Source of the DNA: Dactylonectria macrodidyma
Lineage: Eukaryota; Ascomycota; Sordariomycetes; Hypocreales; Nectriaceae
Assembly (NCBI GenBank): GCA_020744425.1
Contig: JAGMUV010000021.1
Span: 868,001 to 932,000, forward strand
Direction of reading: 5' to 3'
DNA: 64,000 nucleotides
The notes under the pieces: generated by a model
Databases searched by the model: none
Told to the model about the DNA's origin: nothing
What the model saw: the letters and a program-made list of their open reading frames with translations, nothing else
Shown here: in pieces, positions 30,351-42,400 of the stretch
How positions within the stretch are numbered: position 1 is the stretch's first letter
How the letters are laid out: every line of letters starts with the position of its first letter
Program-made: the position numbers and the translations under genes

Positions 30351-32949
30351 ATCGAAGGTATTTACCTCTATACGTAGCATTACGAGCTATTATTAAAAAA
30401 ATTTCTTAGACATTTTGTCTTTTCTTTTTATAATCTTTCGGATTCGAGCAATACTTTTGTGTTACGGCTTGGTTCACTGAACAGCGATAGGGGCCCTATA
30501 GTGTAGTAATGTGCTTGGATCATTGCTATTACAGCGATTATTGACTAATCTTTTGCCTCTTGGTACAGCGGTCTAGCACAACCGTTACATTTTGTATATA
30601 ATATCAAAATATAGCATAGGAAGGCGTATAGACTACTACGATAATTTACGTGGCCCAAGATGAAATATACATTCTTAGTCACTGTACTTAAGTCAGTATA
30701 TTATGCCTTATATGTTTAATCACTTATAGTACTGATGTTTTAAGTCAGTGTGTGTTGATTGCAAGCTATTGGAATTCACTCTGCTAACTACATAGGCAGA
30801 AAGCGGGTCACAGTCGGCATCGTTATGTAAGTCACATACCCAGGCCCTCGAACAAAATTTAGACAACGTCACTAGTAATACCAATACATGCCCTTCAGCC
30901 AGCGGTGAACAAGAGCGCCAAAGATAGTCCCTGGCTCTCGTCCGGTATCAAATGTGACAACTTTTGTGAAGACCTTGCAGGTCCCAATTGGGAGTGCATC
31001 CTAGCCCGAAATATTGAACTTATTTGATCAGTCGGGGAATAATTGTAGACGTGCCGGAGTCAAAACGCAGATCCGTTGTACGTGCCTTTATTCTACTGGA
31101 TGCTTCCAGCGAGCCCGCCCCATCAAGGATCTGAGGCCCCGCACATTGCAGTGAGAAGATATCTGAAGCATGCACAGTGGAGAAATTACGGAACGGAAGC
31201 CAAGGCCATATGATAGGAGCATATCGTCGCAGGTAATGGATACTATCCCGCCGTTGTGCATAGCTTTCGTAGATATTTACGACCGTCGCGACTGGAAACT
31301 TGCGCAGGGCGTAGCCCTTCGAGGGGCCTGACCCGAACATCGAAGCCCAAACCATTCATCGCAGCCAGACTTGTCAATAAAGACTACCTAGTGGGGCTTA
31401 TATTTTCAGACAGTACTCCGTACTGCCCTTGAGATCCTGTCAACCAACCATTAGCCGCTCACTCATGACGGGGTTGGGAAGACGTTTCTAAATCAAGGTC
31501 GGCGTTTTCCTCACTTGATTGAATGATTATGATTTGCCCAGCCGATCGCACGTCGTCCGGCCTCATTTCGATTTATTCGTGGATCTTAAGCCACATAACT
31601 GATCTACCGCTAATGATCCGTGAGCTAGCGCAAACTAGTTTGAGATTCGCATAGGGATCGCCACCAGGGACTATAATGAGCGAAAACGGGCGCTCTCACT
31701 AAACCTCGCCATTCGCCGCCACCAGGACGTGTCGGCCCTTCTATACCTAGCAAGATCATGATCGCCACGTATCCAATGGGTCTGGACTTCATGTGGCCGA
31801 CAAGTCACAGTTTCCCTGAAACTACTGTAGTATTATCCGTACCTGGGCTAGCTAACGCACTGATGAACTAATTAGGACAAGATCGGCAAGCGAAACGGAG
31901 AACCCGATATACCCTGATGGATGTAATATCCTAGTTATGTCAAAAGCTTGTGTCCTGACACTTATATCAGTTATTGGCGTATCGTTCGTCCTGGGTTGGT
32001 GCGAGCTCACTGCATTATGATAGTAGGTCCATAATTGGGCAAGACTATGGAGTACAGAGTACGGAGTACTGGAGCTCAGAATGGATAACCATCCTCAGTT
32101 GTGGCTGCAAGGTGCGGAGCAGGCTAAGGATAACCTTAAGCTTGTTAAGTGAGCGCAGGGGATATTAGGACAAATAGGAAGAGATCGACAAAGCGACAAG
32201 TAGTTGAGCAGCTGAACACAGCTCGGAGCTCAAGCAAGCTCAGCTCCCCACCCTTGATCGTGGCCCTAAAAAGTGGTTCGCTATTCACCAGTGGCTAATG
32301 ACGTGGTCTTTGTAAGACGGACAATGGAGGCTTAAGCTGCACGGTGTGCTGGTTGCGCTGATCGTTGCCAATAGTCCTAACTGCCCTGGTCTAGATTTTT
32401 TTTTTGTCGCATATTGGGAAAAGAGTCACAGGGGGATATGTAAAGCGGTAAAATGAATAACTATGATTCTGGAACGAAACAACAGGGTGAGGTGAAGGTA
32501 CAGGAACGTGAAAGAGTGTTATGAACCGCTAATTCCTAACAAAGGACCACTGCAAATACCAATAGCTGAGCTAAATGCATATACAAAGATCCTAATGCAA
32601 ACTTAGCTCACCCAGCCCAACGACCAACCCAGCAAACTAGATACTTGTCCAACGGCCCCGCACGATGTAGATCAACTCGGCATTCGGCACAGGCGGTGGG
32701 ATACGGTGAGGCCTGCTGATCCCCAGGAACCCAAACCGCTTGCCGAGAGAGTGTTTGGAAGGTTCCGAAGTAACTCCTACGCCTCTTGTTTTAGGCAATT
32801 CATCAAGCTCTCATGGCCGCTGGTCCTGGCCGCTGAGAGTATAAATAAACCTCCGAATTCCCTCGGATACAAGATCATTCTAGCCATCATCATCACATAC
32901 AACTCTACAACCTCAACATTCACCACAACATTCACCACAACTTGTCACC
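30351..32949. other. Gene-poor stretch
   Basis: No supported gene. A leftward frame 31355-31020 (111 codons) has no recognisable domain. TACGGAGTACT-type palindromes lie near 31407-31420 and 32055-32072. A TATA box (TATAAATA, about 32840) near the right end belongs to the next gene. Confidence 0.45.
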
Positions 32950-33654
32950 ATGAAGGCTGCTTTCTTCTCCATTCTCGCTTTGGCCGTATCGGCTTTGGCA
33001 GCTCCCGTCGCCGACGCTAACAATGCCGTCCGCCATATCAACAATGTCGAGAATACTTTTGCTCGCTCTAACGAGGCTGAGGTTGCCAAGCGTGCCATCA
33101 CCAGCTCTCAGGACCTGATTAGCACCCTTCAGGGTGCTCTTTTCTCCGTTAAGACTCAGGGCGGCTCCCTAAGTATGATATAGGCCTATATTAAATGAAA
33201 CACCGGCTAACAGCATATAGACGGCATTCTTGGCAAAGTCCAGAGTGGTGATGTCTCTACGGATCAAGGTGCTGACCAAGCCCTGCCCAAGCTCAAAAGC
33301 CTGCTAGTCACCCTTACCAACCTCGTCACCGAGCTCACTGGTGCTGCTGGCCTGGATGTTACCGACTCGGACATCAAGACTATCAACACCCTCGTTATCG
33401 CTCTCGTTTCCGAGGTCACTACCATTGTCAAAGGCCTCCTTACTATTCTTGGCGTCCGGCCTCAGCTTGACTCTGTTCTGCACTCCGTCTTTCAGATCCT
33501 TGCCAAGGTCCTCATTCTGGTTATTGGCCTTGTTGCTGCTATTGTTCCTGGCCTTGTTGTTGCCCTCAGCCCGCTTCTCGTTGGCATCGGCAACGGTCTC
33601 CTTGCTCCCCTCCTCACCCTTGTCGCCGGTCTTCTCGCCGGTCTTGCCGCTTAA
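32950..33654 (+). CDS. Secreted hydrophobic cell-surface protein with Kex2 site
   Basis: Two exons, 32950-33172 and 33221-33654, with a 48-nt intron (GTATGA donor, GGCTAAC branch); 218 aa. It has a clear signal peptide (KAAFFSILALAVSALAAP), a short propeptide ending in the Kex2 site AKR, a Ser/Thr/Leu-rich middle and a very hydrophobic C-terminal third rich in L, V, I and G. The promoter has TATAAATA about 105 bp before the ATG, with CAACA/TCACCA repeats in the leader, a sign of strong expression. The family was not identified with certainty; it resembles small fungal hydrophobic surface or antigen-like proteins. Localisation at the cell wall or membrane is inferred. Confidence 0.8.
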
Positions 33655-34044
33655 TGTTTAGATTAAGCACACGGAATGTCGTCCAGTGTTGGGGCTGTTG
33701 AAATGAGAAGAGTATGAATAATATATTCGGATTCACTTTTCAACTTATAGTATCTTTGTTAGAGACTTAATTAGCATAATTAAATATTGAAACGGTATTA
33801 ACCGCTGGGTCTGCATTTTAATAATGCGGTGAAAGCTCCTCGAATTGAATATTTAATTCTCTGTCTATAGGAAACGGCCTTCTACTATTTGCAGATTGGA
33901 AGGGACATTATAGCTAATGAGGATAATAATGATAAAATTGCCTGCACTAGGAGTTGAGGCTTTCTATGTCTACTATCATAGGGACCTTATTGAAATAACC
34001 ACCTCCTAGCCTATGTTTTCGCATTAGTATGAGGAGGCCTAATT

Positions 34045-34471
34045 CTAATGTACTCAGGTGCAACTCATGCCCTTGGCCGAAAAGGCAAGCCCCTCCCCCC
34101 TTCTTCGCACCTCTACCATATACTAACCCTAGAGAATGCCAGCTGACTTTCCCCTTCTAGATGCATATTGGCTATATTCCCTCCGACACCGTCATCAGCT
34201 CTCCAAGCTCCCCCGAGTCGCTGAGATATTCTCCCGTCGCCTGCAGACCCAAAAGCGCCTCCCCGAGGACGTTGCTTACGCCACTATGGAAACACTGAAG
34301 CCCCAGATCGTCGCCGTCGTCATGGAGCCCAGCCACCTATGCATAGTAATGCGTGGCGTTGAAAAGACCAATGACACGATCTTGACAAACTGCGTGCTGG
34401 TATGCTTCGAGCGCAAGAGCAAGGCGCGAAACGAGTTCCTGCATTGCATCTTTGTCGGTGTGAACCAGTAA
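34045..34471 (+). pseudogene. GTP cyclohydrolase I relic (FolE/FOL2 type)
   Basis: The C-terminal half is clear: LSKLPRVAEIFSRRLQTQKR ... TMETLKPQIVAVV ... SHLCIVMRGVEKTNDT ... ARNEF and the final VNQ, as in GTP cyclohydrolase I, the first enzyme of folate/pterin synthesis. Just upstream, MHIGYIPSDTVI is in another frame, so one base has been lost near 34195. An intron acceptor (CTTCTAG) precedes MHIG. The preceding exon is reduced to a trace (about 34045-34088), with the zinc-binding Cys-His-His motif destroyed and a GC instead of a GT donor. No N-terminal half is seen. This is presumably an extra copy; the essential gene should be elsewhere. Confidence 0.8.
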
Positions 34472-35094
34472 AATAGGAGCATGTCGGACTTGGTGTACGT
34501 CATCTCGGATGCGCTGTTGTCATCTGAGGCCCTCTTGCTGGCTAGCCTCATTACTCAGTCCGACAAAGAGCAAGCACAATAATGATGCACAACACCAAGA
34601 GCTGCCTGGCTGCAATAACGACGGAATGGTCTTCCATCCCGGACCCAATGTCCCATCAGGATGCACGTCTTGAGCAAACACAAAGAGGGTCATGACTGAC
34701 CGCCGCCCAGGCCTCCCTCAAACGCTCCCCCAAGCCACCACCTCAGCTCGACCAGGGCAATGTGCAGTTCGGACGGCAAAGCGCATAACCTTTTTGGTGT
34801 TGCTGCAGTTTTTGAAGATCAGGCAGCAATGGGTCAGGTCAATGCATTTCCGGCCACGTTGGTTGAGTGCGCCCGTCTCACACCGATATGTGTGACCCGC
34901 CCGCCAAGTGGAATAACCGCTTTCTTGGCTTCAGGGCTGCTCACCCCTACATTTGTTGTGCATCAAGCGCCACCGAATGAAGGGATGACTCCCATGTATC
35001 TCCGCCACAAATGCCGCTATATTTTGCACTGATACAAACGGTGGAGAGGAGAAAAGAGAGAAAGCGGGCAAGCGCTTAGACGCGTGCGGTAGCC
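34472..35094. other. No gene seen
   Basis: No supported coding frame, repeat or RNA gene between the cyclohydrolase relic and the piggyBac left end. Confidence 0.5.
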
Positions 35095-37373
35095 CACTAT
35101 CCCATCAACTGCCAATGGGCTCCATTTTTGCCAAGGGCGGGGTAAAGCCAATCAGGGCTTATAGGCCCACTAGAATAATCGAATCATATACTAAGATTCA
35201 AGGTACCTCTATTCCCCTATAGATTTTGGGTATGCCAAAGGTACCAACAATCTCCATCAATACATAGCGGTACGTTACAGTCTAAGCAGCCCTTTCGAGT
35301 CCTTTTTCGCTGTTGCGGCTGCTGAGTGAGGCTATTCCCAGATATGTCGCCTAGAGCCTGGCGCCTTAATGCTTTCCTACTACCGCAATAGGAGCAAGGT
35401 GAATTAGCCCCCCTTGATCCCTTGCGATGTTGCTGCCAAGGAATAGACGTTTTCCTCTTATCTGAAGCCCGCTGAGGTCGTGAACATCTTCGACCTCCTG
35501 CTAATGGTCCAAACTGTTGAATAAGCTGGGATGCAAGCAGTCGCCGCCATTGGTACTGGTTCTTGACCTTTTGCCACTCGGGCTTGCCCCAGAGCTGCAG
35601 GAAGAAGCTATTCACAACGATCACTTCTAGCAGGAAATTCCAAGCAAGGGCTTGCCAGCCTCCTCGACGAATAGGGCGGCTGTATTGATAATAAGACCTC
35701 ATCTGGTCACTTATATCAACCCCATTCATCTTATGGTTATATTCGTCAATTGCCTCAGGCACCGGGAGGTTCTTCCGGACGTCTGAGCCGAAGGCTTCTT
35801 TCCGGGCAGCCCGCTTTCCAGCAGAGCTTCCGGCCGGCCGGCGCCGGAGACGGATAACCTCCCGGCCGTCTCGGAAGACGGTTGTCAAGAAGAGGGCAAG
35901 GGCGTTATCCTTCCAGGTGAATTGGTTGACCTATGAAGAGACAAATTGATCAGTATGGAGATATCTATAGAAAGCAGTTTGCAATACCATACCTCCCCAT
36001 CTAAGAATAGGGATGCAATGGATCTGACCCCAAGGAATACCCTGGCCTTCTGCTTCCTTCTCGGCGATGAGGATCTTATCTATCCCACTGTTTTTCCGGC
36101 AGGTCCCGGAAGCTCCGACCTGCTGCTTCCGGAGGGCCCGGAGAAGCCGTACGGAAGCAAAGAGATTGTCTAGGAATACGTGGTAGACTGCAGCCGGAAG
36201 TAGGGTAATAAGTGTCGTTACAACCCGTTGCGTTGGCGTTAACGGGTCCCACTTTGCGGCAGCTGCTCCAGCCTTGCTGCCTGCCGGCCGGGCCTGAGGG
36301 ACTAGTCCGTATGGGCCCTTTCCGTGTACGTGCCAGAGCCACCGGAGGCAGTAGCCCGATTGGGCAAGGATCCAGACCTTGAAGCCGGTTGGGGTCGGCT
36401 TCGTCGGTATTGTCGTCTCTAGTGACCGGCCGGTAAATCGGACCATAGCCTCGTCAACGGTAAGGTCGGAGCCAGCCGTATAGAAGGAATCTCCGGTCTC
36501 TTGGATATGGGCCGACCATTCGTTAACCTTCCGATATATATCCGGCATCAGGTCCCCGGCTTGGGCGGGGGCCTGGGCCCGGGCCTGGCGTCGACCTCCT
36601 GACTGGCTAGGCTGGAACTCGGAGGTGTCAAAAACCCGGAGGTGTCGGAGTAATAGCTGAAAGCGGTTCCGGGATATAAACCGAGTAAATGGATAGATAG
36701 GATCTTCCTTCTGCTGTTGAGTCGACCAATACCTTGATATTTCAGATTCGCTATGTATTCCCATATAGATTAAAATACCTAAGAAAAGGTAAATCTCATC
36801 TACAGAAGTCTTCCGCCATACGTTCACTCTTGAAGTTCTAGCCCGGGGGCCTTCCTTAGATAGCGGCGCTGCATTCGTCCATTGCACCCACCGCTCAATA
36901 AGGCCCCGGGGAACGTACCGGAAGAATAAGTCAAGCGGGGCTGCCGGCAGCTCCTGTATCTCTCGGGGTCGGGCCGGCACGTCAAAGGGTATAAAGGAGC
37001 CCGCCGGCCCGCGCTCGACAGCCGGAGGTTCGTGGGGCCGGACTGTGCTGTGATCGCACCGCTCTGGCGTACCGGTACAGTCGGCAGTGCAGGCGACGGC
37101 GAGGTCTTCTGGAAGGATCTCAACCACAATACAGCTTCGTACGGAAGCAACGGAAGCACCGGAGGCACCGGAGGCACTGGAAGCATCAGCATCACTAGAA
37201 GACATCGCAGCATTGAACAAAATGACGGTTTTGGTGGTGGCAGCAGGTAAGAAAACATAGGTGCAAATGATGTTTCGTCATGTACCGATTGAAGTGCGGA
37301 GTAAAAGTGGGTACAATAGTGGGTATTTTGGCCTTGGCAAAAATGGAGCCCATTGGCAGTTGATGGGATAGTG
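35095..37373 (-). mobile_element. piggyBac-type DNA transposon, nearly complete
   Basis: About 42-bp terminal inverted repeats at 35095-35136 and 37332-37373 (core CACTATCCCATCAACTGCC ... CCATTTTTGCCAAGG) bound a single leftward transposase gene. Sequence just outside the core is also partly symmetrical, with TTAG on each flank at some distance. The expected TTAA target was not identified, so the true ends may lie slightly further out. Confidence 0.85.
35217..37220 (-). CDS. piggyBac transposase (DDE_Tnp_1_7 family)
   Basis: Exon 1 starts at 37220 and runs to about 35985; one intron of roughly 60 nt (acceptor CTTCATAG near 35930) leads to exon 2, which ends at 35217. Family motifs in order: YLFLGILIYMGIHSESEISR, YWSTQ, SDLTVDEAMVRFTGR (catalytic Asp), VFLDNLFAS (catalytic Asp), VNQFTWKDNA, and NHKMNGVDISDQMRSYYQYS (third acidic site). 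A Cys-rich C-terminal region (CSYCGS ... CLDCNVPLC) fits the PHD-like zinc finger of piggyBac. The start could be at an internal Met five codons later. Apart from the exact donor, no break was seen, so the transposase may be functional. Confidence 0.85.
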
Positions 37374-37581
37374 GCGCAACTAGGGGCGCACTATTAGTGT
37401 TCAGACTAGTCCGTATGGATCTGATATCCAGTGGACTGCCAAGGCTTCCCTGTGTCTCCACCTTTTATCTACACCAAATCAATCCTGCGAGGAGAAGATC
37501 AACTTTCTTCCTCCTTTACAGCGACCCTGAGAATTTTCTTCAAGACTGCGGATACCCGGACCTGTTGAGGCATTTTCACAC

Positions 37582-38553
37582 ATGGCGTCGAAGGTTCGGG
37601 ACTGCGACTGTGGCTTCATCGACTCCAACGACCCGACCCAGAGCATCTTTTCCAGTTTCTTCGCCGTTAACTTCAGCTCCATCGCAAGCTCAAAATTCGA
37701 CGAGCTCTTCATTCCGGCCACGTACACATATCAACGCGACTCTCCCAACGTGTATACCAGAAACTTTACGGCCGACCAGGTACAGCTCTCCGATACTGGA
37801 CTCGGCCTCACTGTCTCACCTCCCTCGTCAGGTTCAAAATCGGTGCCCTGTGCCGGAATCTTTAGCCGGTCGAACGCCTTCTTCTATGGCTCCTATCATG
37901 CACAGTTCCGCGTCGGAGATGTGCCGGGGACCGTGACGGCCTTCTACAATTACAAGAATGACACCTCAGAGGTCGACATTGAGTACGTCAGCGCCTGGGA
38001 CGAGGCGACACTACTGTACACTGTCAAGCCGCAAATTTACTTGCCCAACAACAGCCCGGTCAACAGCACCTACCAGCGACAGGCATGGAACGACACACGT
38101 GCCTCGTTTGATGAAGACTTCCACGAGTGGTCCTTTGTCTGGCTGCCTGACATTGTCCACTTTGGCCTCGATGCCAACTACACTAAATCCATCACCACCA
38201 ACGTGCCCCAGGCACCCGGCCGTCTCGCTCTGAACCAATGGTCCGACGGTAACTCCAACTACTCGCTTGGGCCGCCGACGAAAGACAGCACCGTTACCGT
38301 CTCGTTTCTCTGGGCCGTATATAACGACACGAATGCCAACGCACTCACGTGCAAAAAGGCTACCGAGGCGTGCACCATTACGAACGGTATTTTCCAAACC
38401 AGCGTCCCCTCAGGGGGAGACGACAACAACGACTCGGGGTCCACATCAGTGACTATCATGAACTCTGTCCACCTCATCAATCCAGCAGCACCTGGCTGGC
38501 TCTTCGCGTTACTATTTTTCTTTTGGTTTAGTTGCCGGCGTTCCTTACTGTGA
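37582..38553 (+). CDS. GH16-type beta-glucanase-like protein, GPI-like C-terminus, no signal peptide
   Basis: Single exon, 323 aa. Family 16 glycoside hydrolases act on beta-1,3/1,4-glucans and remodel cell walls. Seen here: DCDCGFIDSND, ACAGIFSRS-like CAGIFSRSNAFFYGSY, the catalytic motif EVDIEY (residues about 130-135), and W/F-rich strands HEWSFVWLPDIVHFGLD. A hydrophobic C-terminus (WLFALLFFFWFS) follows a Ser/Gly/Asp-rich linker, suggesting GPI anchoring. The N-terminus begins MASKVRD with no signal peptide, and a stop occurs about 29 codons upstream in the same frame. Since secretion should need one, a first exon may have been lost; a piggyBac end lies only about 200 bp upstream. The protein may therefore be mislocalised or dead. 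Confidence 0.8.
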   Translation: MASKVRDCDCGFIDSNDPTQSIFSSFFAVNFSSIASSKFDELFIPATYTYQRDSPNVYTRNFTADQVQLSDTGLGLTVSPPSSGSKSVPCAGIFSRSNAFFYGSYHAQFRVGDVPGTVTAFYNYKNDTSEVDIEYVSAWDEATLLYTVKPQIYLPNNSPVNSTYQRQAWNDTRASFDEDFHEWSFVWLPDIVHFGLDANYTKSITTNVPQAPGRLALNQWSDGNSNYSLGPPTKDSTVTVSFLWAVYNDTNANALTCKKATEACTITNGIFQTSVPSGGDDNNDSGSTSVTIMNSVHLINPAAPGWLFALLFFFWFSCRRSLL

Positions 38554-38782
38554 TACCATTTTCTGTTCTGTTACATGTAGGGGAATATGAGCGAGGTCAT
38601 CCTGAGGAACTTCTCGCGACAACCAAGCTGCTTTGGTCGCGATCATGGCGTAGTTGCGGTTGGTGGTATTCTACATGTAGTTGGGTGCCTGGTTTTGGCG
38701 GTACCGCTTATTCATTGGCATTGTGTTGTTAGCGATAGCCAGCTTGGCATTAATATGGCAATAATATCTGAGTATGTTGTGC

Positions 38783-38955
38783 AAGCGGGTGAAAGAAAAC
38801 ACAGCACAATAGATGGCATTAGGAGCGACCAGATGATAAACATCGATCACAAAGCTCCGCAGCTTGCCAAAAAAAAAGAAAAAGAAATCCAGTTTTCACG
38901 TAGAGCCCCTTTTGTGTGCTGTGCATCTTTTTTTTTTTTTTCACCCGCTTGGTTG
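38783..38955. repeat. Inverted repeat / possible short MITE
   Basis: CAAGCGGGTGAAA ... CACAGCACA (38785-38809) is repeated inverted as TGTGCTGTG ... TTTCACCCGCTTG (38915-38953), with an A/T-run of variable length inside the arms. The loop is about 100 bp, with no coding potential. Confidence 0.55.
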
Positions 38956-39208
38956 GGTACCAATGCGCGCCTGGGAGCTGCCTCTTGGTAGGTTGAATCT
39001 CGGGATCATTTGCTGCGCGAGGTGACATCGCGTACAACCATTGTGGAAAGGTTGAACTGGGGACTTTTTCAGGTAGTGCCGACGATCATCCAGATTTCAA
39101 ATGTAAGCTGTAAAAGTGGGATGCACATGTAAGAGCGGATCCAAAGATGCCTTTCTGGTTAGCAGAGAGCACGCCATGCAGGTGAAGCATAGCTGAAGTC
39201 TCGCTGGC

Positions 39209-39488
39209 ACAGGCTATGGGTATCCCTTAGAGTGTCGTAAGGCAACACTTGACCCATAGTCCATACCGAGGCCTGGGAGATCAACAGTACGCTTATTGAC
39301 TTCGAAAAGCTCTATCACTATGTAAACTGTTATGCACCATGATGTAGATCCTTAGGAGCTGTGACTTCTGGCAGTAAATAGGTGGGATTTCATGTACCCA
39401 AGTCTTTCTTACTCTTTGATTGGTTTGAATCCCTGCTACTCGTGTACGTGTTGCCTTACGACTCCCTGAGGGATAGCCTGTGGGGGCC
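39209..39488. mobile_element. MITE-like element with about 40-bp terminal inverted repeats
   Basis: Left arm 39209-39252 (CACAGGCTAT ... GTCGTAAGGCAACAC) and right arm 39445-39488 (GTGTTGCCTTACGACTCCCT ... ATAGCCTGTG) are imperfect inverted repeats. The interior of about 190 bp has no recognisable gene. Superfamily unknown. Confidence 0.65.
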
Positions 39489-42400
39489 AGGGTTGCGCAG
39501 CGGCAAACGCCGTGTTGGGTAACACAACGGAGCTGCCAGGGTAGGATTGCGGTAACAGAGGCGTCCAAATCGGTAAGGCTGATTCACTCTCGGGAGATAT
39601 GGTGGAGACCATTGACTAGAAACAGGCGGGTCGGCCCTTGTCGCGGACGCACGGATCCCAAGCTACTTGACGTCACATTGCGGGAGGAAGGGCTCAAAAG
39701 TCTTGTCCGCAGGCTATGAGCTCCACCTCCGCTCATCCCTGTCGGTACCTTATATACCGGTACAACGTCGGTTGGTCTCTTAGTGAGCCGCCTTCTGAAG
39801 CTGTAGGGGAGTTCTATCGCTAAAAGAAATTTCTAGCGGATTGAGGCGTGCTATATTATCGCTTTGGCGGGAAGGAAATAGGGGCTTCAAAAACAAATAC
39901 AGTCGACTCATAAGTATCAATGTATTGCGGCTGGAAAAATTCGCTCTTATTGGCTCGGTATTTCTTGTGGCTGATGCGTCAGGACAGGAACTTTTGAACC
40001 CTTCCTCCATAGTCTTGTTGTCCCTTTTGATCGCACCAGCCGCTCCATTTATTGCGACTTTCTTAGTGGCAAACGTCTTGTGCCTATGTGGACCCGGCAC
40101 GTAAAATTGAACTGCCGAGAAACAACATGATCCAGATTGCTTGCAGATCATCTCAGCCAGGCACGTCAAGTAGCAAATCAATGGTGATTGCAATAACAGT
40201 GATCTTCACAATCCTAGCAACTTGTTCTAAAGCTCCTGGACTTGACGTCAAATGGCGCGTTTTACAAGCCTTTTGTTATGGGGTACACTCTGTTAGGAGG
40301 CGTGGCGCTGGCCCAAATCGTCCTACGAAGTATTCTCGCTTTGAATTCGCATTCAACTGTGCCTCACTCATCTCAGTCTTTGCGCTTAATAAGTCGCTAG
40401 TACACGATAGTTCTGGTGATCGCACCGTCGGCCGCTCAGTTTGCGGGTACAGAGCACTCACCGGCTTCACATGAGTTCGCGGAGAATTCCGGTTTGCGGC
40501 TCTACCCTTGCCAAAATCCCGCAATGGCCGACGGTCTGGTGGCTAGCAGAACTCTCAGAGCGATGTTCTCCATAGAGTAAAAGCACGTCAAGCGATGCTG
40601 GAGATTTCGACGCTTCGCGGGGCTTCGGCCTGGCTCCACAGGGTTTCCGGTGCTACAGTTCGGGATTTAGATGCGCCGCACCGATTCTCAAGCTAGTACT
40701 TAGCCGAGGCCTTGACCTACATCGCGGGTTGCGGGTGAGAGAGGAATGGTCGAGCTGAGGTATGGATGTTGTCTTCACCGACAAGGACTCGAGAGGCTCG
40801 CCGAATGGGTTCTCAGGTGATTTCTCAGGTGATTTGATATTGCATACAGATATCTCAGCCCTATCGCCACATTTCTTGTCGTATCTTACGGTCAGAGAGT
40901 ATAAAATGTGAGGTACTTCATGTCTGAGCTTAAAAACAAGTGAAAGGGGTTTCTTCCGCGGAGTTACGGAAGAGTGCCGCCGCACGATGAGTTGTTTTCC
41001 TGATGCAACGTAACTCCTCAGGAAATACATTAATAAAAATTCACATTTAACCCAAAATACATACCAGCTCCACTGTCTAGAGGTGGCTGCTTAGGCCCTG
41101 TTGGGCTATGATTGGCGGCTAAGACACCTCTTACCCTATGGGCAATATTCTTTTTTGATTTTGTAATCCTCAATCAAGGACGGGAGATTTGCCCTTGAAA
41201 ATTGAGCTCTACCACCATAGGCATGTAGGTAACGCCATGCGCCCTTTCGTCCTCGTCTTCTAACGTATGGTAGTTCAACAGGGAGTAAGGAGGTATGTAA
41301 TATGGAAATCAGGGGAAAACAATCCGCGCTATATGTGGGATATCCTCAGCATCATCAACATTCTGGAATGAGAAACCTTTTGCATAACTTAGGTGCCAAA
41401 GGTGTAAGCTACGTGTTGAAAAAGGAAAGTAGCGTTAACAAGACTCGTAATTTGCCAGGTTGGAGTTTACGCAACTCGGCCAACCCGCGAAGATCGCCAG
41501 GGGCCAGGACATCACCGCTTGACATCCAACAAGATGACATCATTATACCGGGTTCGTGCATCTGGGAGACTGCGTGATTCGTCCGAGAGAGAGAATACAT
41601 AGCTGACTGCGTTTGCAAACAATAGTCTGTTTAGTGTACCGGTGACCTAGCCCTTCTTCACCGGACGAGTGACACCGCCGAGCAGGCTAACAGAGGCACG
41701 ACGTCGATCGTATGTATTCAGAAACATTTTGGAACTAGACTCAGGAGGCCTACCCAGACCGCCGGGAGCACGAATGTGACTTGTGCCGTTGTAAAATCTG
41801 TTGATACAGGCGTTGGCACTAGCTAGGTGTGATCAGCGCAGCGAGGCCAGACCGGCCTCAAGCACGCTGCACACTATTGAATCACGTATCCGCAGCACTC
41901 TCTTGGCGTTCTGAATTTTCTTTTGAATGTTAGCCAACGCATGGGGGCTTGCAGAATACGGAGCACCAGTCCCATCGTCCAAAAGTAGTATCATCACCAT
42001 CCACTTTTAGCACATGGGGGCATCCTCCCCGTCTCGATTTGCCAGCTGACTTGCCCATGGACTAAATCTACCAACGCTACAGTATAACCTAGCCGTTACC
42101 CCTGCAGGATCTGGCCCAGGCCCGAGAGATCGGAGGTGCACAAAGCAGATGCGTTGTTCCATACCTACCTTGCTTCGGCCCAGGTCCAGGCTTACCGCCC
42201 ATGCTGGTTGAGCCGTATGACAAGGATCAAGGTGTGACTGAACAGAAGGCAAAAAGGTTTCTAGACCTTTCCCGGCCCTGAAATGACATATCTTCAGCTA
42301 GCCCATCCCTGTTAGCCTTTCTCGATGCACAGCTGAAGATCCATCGAGGCTTAATGCGAGATGTTCTGGCTCCATTGGCGTTGTCGGCGTCGACGGCACT

